64,000 nucleotides of DNA, taken from contig CAZEWG010000012.1 of NCBI GenBank assembly GCA_964514485.1, forward strand, positions 1 to 64,000. The letters are read 5' to 3'. The notes below the pieces were generated by a model that ran no database searches, had not been told where the DNA came from, and saw only the letters and a list, made by a program, of their open reading frames with translations. This document shows positions 60,201 to 64,000 of the stretch, piece after piece. The position numbers and the translations under genes are program-made. Every line of letters begins with the position of its first letter. Position 1 is the stretch's first letter. The stretch comes from JAEZAA01 sp964514485 (GTDB lineage Bacteria > Pseudomonadota > Gammaproteobacteria > Pseudomonadales > Oleiphilaceae).

Positions 60201-62131
60201 GCGTCGTTTTCTGTCTCGCCGGACCAGACCCGAACCAGCAAGTCTTCAAAGCGTTGACGAATCGCATCGATTTCGATGACCCGGCCATCAAAGCTTTCCA
60301 GAGCAAAATCATGAATCCAGATGAGCCGCTCATTCCGGTCGGTGGTTTGATAGGACTGCTCGCCCATCACCCGCAGGCCCAGGTTTTCAAACATGGGCAG
60401 CACATCGGAGAGCAGCAGCCGGCTGTCTGGATTGAACAGTTTTAAATGCAGAACGCTGTCTGCTTCTTCCAGAGCCCGGTAAAAGCTCATGGCCAGCCGT
60501 CGCTCCTCGCTCAGCGAAGCCATGTGACCAATATCCAAGGCTGCCAGGCGGGGCGTCACATTGTCCTGATAGCTGCGGGGGAACGCATTTTGATAGCAGT
60601 GAAAATAGGCGCCGGCCTGCTCTTCCCCAAAGGCTTCAACCAGCGACTCCCGCAACCCATCCTGCCAGGACTGGGCAAGAGCCCGGATCTGGTCTTCCAG
60701 TTCCCGCTCATTCAGCACGCGCTGCTCAACCGGATCCACCCGCAGGGTGAACAGGGTCCGGGCCAGAACAGACTCGGAGAAATAAGTCACAAACTCCACA
60801 TCGCTTGCACTCAGCTCCTGGGCCAGCAGATTGGAGATTTTGGCGCGCAGCTCCGCGGTGTATCGATCCCGGGGGATATAGACCAGCGCGGAGACGAAAC
60901 GTCCGAAGACATCTTCACGCAGGAACAGGCGAATCTGCTGGCGCTCCTGAATATTCAGAACCGACAGCGCCGTGTTGTAGAGTTCCTCGGTCTCGATCTG
61001 GAGGATCTCGTCACGGGGGTAGGACGCCAGGATCTGCTCCAGTTCCCGCGCACTGTCATCGGCCAGTCCGGAGCGTTCCAGGACGGCAGCTACCTTATGA
61101 CGAACGAATGGAATCTGACGGGGGCTCTGCTGGGACGCCGAGGCGTTGTAAAGCCCAAGGAAGCTATGGGCTCCAATCACTTCGCCGGCCTCGTTGAACC
61201 GCTTGACCAGCACCAGGTCGATATGGACCGGACGATGGACCGTGGAACGCTGAAGCGACTTGGCAAAGATCAGCGTGTCGGTCCGGAGCAGACGCTCACG
61301 CACCTTGGATGGTGCTTGGGCAAGATTCAGACGCAATGCGCGAACACTGTCATCTTGACGAAGACCCAGCTGAGAGCCTTCCACCAGTTGCCAAAGCAGC
61401 TGCTCGCCTTCTTTGACCAGCTCAAACTGCTCATAACCCAGGCACTGGAAATGACCCTGTTGCATCCACTGCAGAAACTCAGCGGCTTCCGCCTGTGCTG
61501 CACCGGCAGCGCCCACTTGCTCAGTCACGGTCTGCAGGTGCTGTTGGATCTTGGGGCTATCCTCAGCCACGGCACGCACACCCGCCAACACTTGTTCCAG
61601 TGCCGTACGCAGTGCCTCAAGCTCCGCGGCATCGGTATGGTGGTCGATTTCGAAATACATCAGGGCTTCCCGCTGATCTGCCGGGCAGCCGCTGTCCTTG
61701 GACAAAATACTTTGGAGTTTGCCATCGGCATCACGGTCGATCCCAATCACACCGTGCAGAATGGTATGGGCCGTTAACCCCTGGCGCTTGAGCTCCATCC
61801 GGATGGAGTCCAGCAAAAACGGAATGTTGCGGTGCAAAATGACCACGACGGTATGGGGAGATTGCCAACCATGGGTTTCCAGATCCGGATTGAAGACACG
61901 GATCTTGGGCTGGTCCGGCTTGTGCTGCTGCAGAAATTGCCAGCTGGCCACCAACGCACCATAGATATCAACCAACCGGCGATAACGGATTTCCTCAACT
62001 GGTACAGCTTCAAAGTATTCCCGGGAGAACCGGGTCAGCTGTTGAGCCAGATCCGCGGACAACCTGGCAGCGAACTCTGATTCAAGCAACTGGAGGAACT
62101 GTTCTTTGTTATCGGTGTCAATCACATTCAT
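57287..62131 (-). CDS. gdhB: NAD-specific glutamate dehydrogenase, large GDH2 type
   Basis: A 1614-residue enzyme of the 180-kDa class (GdhB in Pseudomonas aeruginosa), deaminating glutamate to 2-oxoglutarate with NAD. The N-terminal ~700 residues hold ACT-like regulatory segments. The catalytic core follows, with the glutamate-binding lysine in V-P-A-G-A-K-G-G-F (about residue 840), then V-G-I-G-D-M-A-G-D-V-F-G-N-G and E-G-G-N-L-G-M-T-Q-R-G-R. A helical C-terminal part (about 1250-1614) completes it. It serves glutamate and arginine catabolism and is typically allosteric. GGGAAG precedes the ATG. Long antisense frames inside it are shadows. Confidence 0.96.
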   Translation of the reverse strand: MNVIDTDNKEQFLQLLESEFAARLSADLAQQLTRFSREYFEAVPVEEIRYRRLVDIYGALVASWQFLQQHKPDQPKIRVFNPDLETHGWQSPHTVVVILHRNIPFLLDSIRMELKRQGLTAHTILHGVIGIDRDADGKLQSILSKDSGCPADQREALMYFEIDHHTDAAELEALRTALEQVLAGVRAVAEDSPKIQQHLQTVTEQVGAAGAAQAEAAEFLQWMQQGHFQCLGYEQFELVKEGEQLLWQLVEGSQLGLRQDDSVRALRLNLAQAPSKVRERLLRTDTLIFAKSLQRSTVHRPVHIDLVLVKRFNEAGEVIGAHSFLGLYNASASQQSPRQIPFVRHKVAAVLERSGLADDSARELEQILASYPRDEILQIETEELYNTALSVLNIQERQQIRLFLREDVFGRFVSALVYIPRDRYTAELRAKISNLLAQELSASDVEFVTYFSESVLARTLFTLRVDPVEQRVLNERELEDQIRALAQSWQDGLRESLVEAFGEEQAGAYFHCYQNAFPRSYQDNVTPRLAALDIGHMASLSEERRLAMSFYRALEEADSVLHLKLFNPDSRLLLSDVLPMFENLGLRVMGEQSYQTTDRNERLIWIHDFALESFDGRVIEIDAIRQRFEDLLVRVWSGETENDAFNRLVLMAGLNWRQIVLLRAYARYMHQIRISHSQDFIAGTLAAQTDLARLLLQLFETRFDPDLSLTLEQRLEQQDQLRAQITAGLEQVDNISEDRIIRRYVELICATLRTNFYQGGETPKSYISFKFRPADISEMPLPLPEYEIFVYSPRVEGIHLRGGKVARGGLRWSDRLEDYRTEVLGLVKAQQVKNSVIVPAGAKGGFVAKVLPEGDREAWLKEGVACYQMFIRGLLDVTDNLDGETVVPPARVVRHDSDDPYLVVAADKGTATFSDIANALAAEYGFWLGDAFASGGSNGYDHKKMGITARGAWVSVERHFREMGIDTRSENFTVVGIGDMAGDVFGNGMLRSRHIQLVGAFNHMHIFVDPNPNAELSFRERERLFKLPRSSWTDYDASLISEGGGIFLRSQKSIAITPQMKERLGITADQLSPNELIAALLKAPVDLIWNGGIGTYVKSSEENNVDVGDKANDAVRVNGRDLRCRVVGEGGNLGMTQRGRIEYALTGGRLNTDFIDNAGGVDCSDHEVNIKIMLTQIVAQGDLTEKQRNQLLADMTDEVADLVLKNNYRQTQALSIAESQAGLRIEEYRRLINELEASGKLNRALEFIPDDDVILERKSRNQGLTRPELAILLSYVKAGVKEALIEGGLGDDDYIARELLAAFPPRLREQYETQLLGHRLRRELVAMQVANNMVNQMGITFVHNLVQSTGASVAAIARAYIVVRDIFDLEKYWTAIEALDSQVKSEVQLRMMNELTRVIGRGCRWVLRNQRSRLDLAENIAKFAEGVREVSGHWQTLLRGSQLEHWTRHHHYLEEQGVPEELAKVIASAPYLYSALGIVDAHQQTGVALQEVADLFFAVGERLELQWFAQQIACLRPATHWQSLARDTFKEDLDWQQRALTVGILQQADSETSVTERIESWAQSQQELIQRWNGMLAELKATKSPEIAMFSVALRELLDLAQSTRHSGTSEDAI

Positions 62132-62560
62132 AACGCTTCCCGTTCAGCCGGTTTAGTAGTGTTGGGGGTCAGTGGTGTTTATCGAATACCGGCCACTGCT
62201 GGTTAACCAATAGTTGCAATTCGATGAGCCGACCACATGTAAAAGACCACTCGGTCACTTCCCAGACCAGTGAGTCATTTTCCTGGCTCATACCCGTTGG
62301 GTGGGGGTCGTGAGCGGAGGCCGATTATTACACGGTCGCCAGTTAAGGCAAGTCATCGGGGGCATTTTCAGGCCTAAAAACAGCAAATTTTGCCTCTTTT
62401 TGGTGCAAAAAACGGTCTGTCAAGCCTGTTTTTACCCTTAAGTCCCGTAGAAACAACAATTGAATTCAGGATCAACAGGGTAGCTTTCAACGCACCATGA
62501 CGACGGTTATCCTCGGGTCCAAATGAGCTGATAATAAAAAAGCACAAGGAAAATAAGCCT
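62132..62560. other. 429-base divergent region between gdhB and moxR
   Basis: No gene was found. It must hold the promoters of gdhB (minus) and the moxR operon (plus). A modest hairpin TTTTGC (62388-62393) with GCAAAA (62405-62410) is the only structure noticed. The right half (62380-62560) is more AT-rich. No operator or -35/-10 pair could be defended. Confidence 0.4.
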
Positions 62561-63523
62561 ATGCAACACCAGAAGGCCTTTCAGGAACTCAAGCAGTACC
62601 TGTCCGAGCGAATCATTGGTCAGCAGCATCTGGTTGAGCGCCTGCTGGTCGCCCTGCTCGCCGATGGCCATCTATTAGTAGAAGGCGCACCAGGTCTGGC
62701 CAAAACCAAGGCCATCAAGGAACTCTCCCGCAAAATCGAAGGGGACTTCCAGCGCATCCAGTTCACCCCGGATCTGTTACCGGCGGATATCACCGGTACC
62801 GACATCTATCGTCCGGAAGACGGCAGCTTCCGTTTCCAGAAAGGCCCCATCTTCCATAACCTGATCCTGGCCGATGAAATCAACCGGGCGCCAGCCAAGG
62901 TTCAATCCGCGCTTTTGGAAGCCATGGCGGAGCGTCAGGTCAGTGTGGGGAGCCGCACCATTGCTCTGGAACCGCTGTTTTTGGTGATGGCCACCCAAAA
63001 CCCGATCGAACAGGAAGGGACCTATCCCCTGCCAGAGGCACAACTTGACCGTTTCCTCATGCACGTCAAGATCGGCTATCCCGATGCAGAGGCCGAGCGT
63101 CAGATCCTGCGGCTGAACCGTCAGGAACCCTCCCACGATAGCGCCCCCGAGCCCTTGGACCGGGTCCGGCAAAGCGATGTGTTCGCGGCTCGCGCCGCGG
63201 TCATGGACCTCTATATGGCGGAACCGGTGGAGGAGTATATCGTGCAGCTGATCATGGCGACCCGTGAGCCGGCCCGTTATGACCAACGCCTGGCAACCTG
63301 GATTCAGTACGGCTCCAGCCCCCGCGGCACCATTGCCCTGGACCGTTGCGCCCGTGCCCATGCCTGGCTGCAAGGTCAGGACTTCGTCAGTCCCGACAAC
63401 GTACAGGCGGTACTCCATGACGTACTGCGCCACCGCCTGTTACTGAGTTTCGAGGCGGAAGCCGATGGTGTTGCGCCCGATCAGGTGATCGACGAACTGC
63501 TGAAGCTGGTTCCTGTAGCTTAG
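62561..63523 (+). CDS. MoxR-family AAA+ ATPase
   Basis: A 320-residue MoxR-type ATPase, a chaperone-like AAA+ protein that usually matures or activates von Willebrand-domain proteins encoded beside it. Walker A is G-A-P-G-L-A-K-T (42-49), Walker B is L-I-L-A-D-E-I-N-R-A (with the acid pair D-E), sensor 1 is A-T-Q-N-P, and the arginine finger region E-G-T-Y-P-L-P-E-A-Q-L-D-R-F is intact. ACAAGGAAAATAA precedes the ATG. A DUF58 gene starts ten bases after its stop, the standard moxR-DUF58 order of envelope or stress-related operons. Confidence 0.93.
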   Translation: MQHQKAFQELKQYLSERIIGQQHLVERLLVALLADGHLLVEGAPGLAKTKAIKELSRKIEGDFQRIQFTPDLLPADITGTDIYRPEDGSFRFQKGPIFHNLILADEINRAPAKVQSALLEAMAERQVSVGSRTIALEPLFLVMATQNPIEQEGTYPLPEAQLDRFLMHVKIGYPDAEAERQILRLNRQEPSHDSAPEPLDRVRQSDVFAARAAVMDLYMAEPVEEYIVQLIMATREPARYDQRLATWIQYGSSPRGTIALDRCARAHAWLQGQDFVSPDNVQAVLHDVLRHRLLLSFEAEADGVAPDQVIDELLKLVPVA

Positions 63524-63532
63524 GAAAGCCCG

Positions 63533-64000
63533 ATGTCCCTGTTTTTCAGACGCGCCGCCAGTGCGGCGCCCGCTTCCGTTCAGCCGTTACACCGGGCTTA
63601 TATCAGCCTGGACGAACTGGCCCGGCTCCGTTTTCAGGCCCGTTCCCTGAAGCTTCGCCCTGACCGGCGCGCCCTTAAACAAACGGCGGGAATCCATCTG
63701 TCCCGGTTTCGTGGGCGGGGAATCGACTTCGCGGAAGTTCGCCAATACCAGCCGGGTGACGATATTCGCACCATCGACTGGCGGGTGACGGCCCGCCGGG
63801 GCAAGCCTCATACCAAACTGTTCCAGGAAGAACGGGAGCGTCCGGTCCTGCTCCTGGTTGATCAGTCCCTGTCACAGTTTTTTGGCAGCCAGCTGGCCTT
63901 CAAGTCGGTACGGGCAGCGGAACTGGCCGGGCTGATTGCCTGGACGGCTATTCAACGGGGAGACCGGGTGGGTGGTTTGGTGTTCTCGGACTTTGGTCGT
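63533..64000 (+). CDS. DUF58 protein, cut by the window edge
   Basis: The first 156 residues of a DUF58-family protein; the frame is open at the window end. Landmarks: G-I-H-L-S-R-F-R-G-R-G-I-D-F-A-E-V-R-Q-Y-Q-P-G-D-D-I-R-T-I-D-W, with the family signature at about 72-83, then T-K-L-F-Q-E-E-R-E-R-P-V-L-L-L-V-D-Q-S-L-S, where a VWA-like metal site begins (D-Q-S-L-S rather than D-x-S-x-S with M). DUF58 proteins normally work with the MoxR ATPase upstream. Further operon members (VWA, TPR or BatD-like) are expected beyond the edge. Confidence 0.88.
   Translation, partial: MSLFFRRAASAAPASVQPLHRAYISLDELARLRFQARSLKLRPDRRALKQTAGIHLSRFRGRGIDFAEVRQYQPGDDIRTIDWRVTARRGKPHTKLFQEERERPVLLLVDQSLSQFFGSQLAFKSVRAAELAGLIAWTAIQRGDRVGGLVFSDFGR

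Noticed and set aside
60446..61777. A 443-codon plus-strand frame inside gdhB
   Set aside because: Antisense to the N-terminal part of the glutamate dehydrogenase; no ribosome site or domain is visible.

Overview
The window is chromosomal DNA of a free-living, probably marine or halotolerant gammaproteobacterium of the broad Pseudomonadales/Oceanospirillales type. The basis is the gene set: CmoM, RsmC, DbpA, PpnP, DUF2835, DUF3135, a 1614-residue GdhB-type glutamate dehydrogenase, and a class II ribonucleotide reductase split into NrdJa and NrdJb as in Pseudomonas aeruginosa. I cannot name a genus. No tRNA, rRNA, insertion sequence, prophage or CRISPR array is visible. Genes are densely packed, and strong hairpins sit between many convergent pairs.

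Layout. 1-6 kb: small metal-binding and unknown proteins, two methyltransferases, the helicase DbpA and a NYN-LOTUS protein. 6-12 kb: a minus-strand run with a tandem universal stress protein, the RNA-modification genes cmoM, a pseudouridine synthase and rsmC, a TonB-like protein and a secreted dienelactone hydrolase. 12-15 kb: thioredoxin 2 and a tsdB-tsdA pair for thiosulfate oxidation to tetrathionate. 15-22 kb: another pseudouridine synthase, deaD followed by ppnP, an ATP-grasp protein, an extended SDR and an Hsp31-like protein. 22-27 kb: a chemoreceptor, then nrdJa-nrdJb. The nrdJa promoter has one NrdR-like box filling the -35/-10 spacer and a second three helical turns downstream, followed by a structured leader of about 245 nt.

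27-36.5 kb is the most unusual part. A TonB-dependent receptor, a YfiR-like periplasmic protein and a CHASE8-like hybrid histidine kinase lie on the plus strand. Between receptor and yfiR, on the opposite strand, is an 815-residue fusion of a PLP-dependent alpha-oxoamine synthase with a GNAT/FemAB-like acyltransferase. By analogy with separate bacterial Spt and ceramide synthase enzymes, it could make an acylated amino-ketone lipid or signal. 36-51 kb: sugar and envelope precursor genes (zwf, galU, a ManC/AlgA-type bifunctional enzyme), a GH15 hydrolase with stress-type neighbours, an unknown anchored protein, and sbcCD.

51-64 kb: a 36-residue membrane peptide, a BON-domain protein, an operon of iron-type alcohol dehydrogenase, hot-dog thioesterase and aldehyde dehydrogenase with three alternating TTACAG half-sites upstream, a cold-shock protein with a long leader, gdhB, and the start of a moxR-DUF58 operon cut by the window edge.
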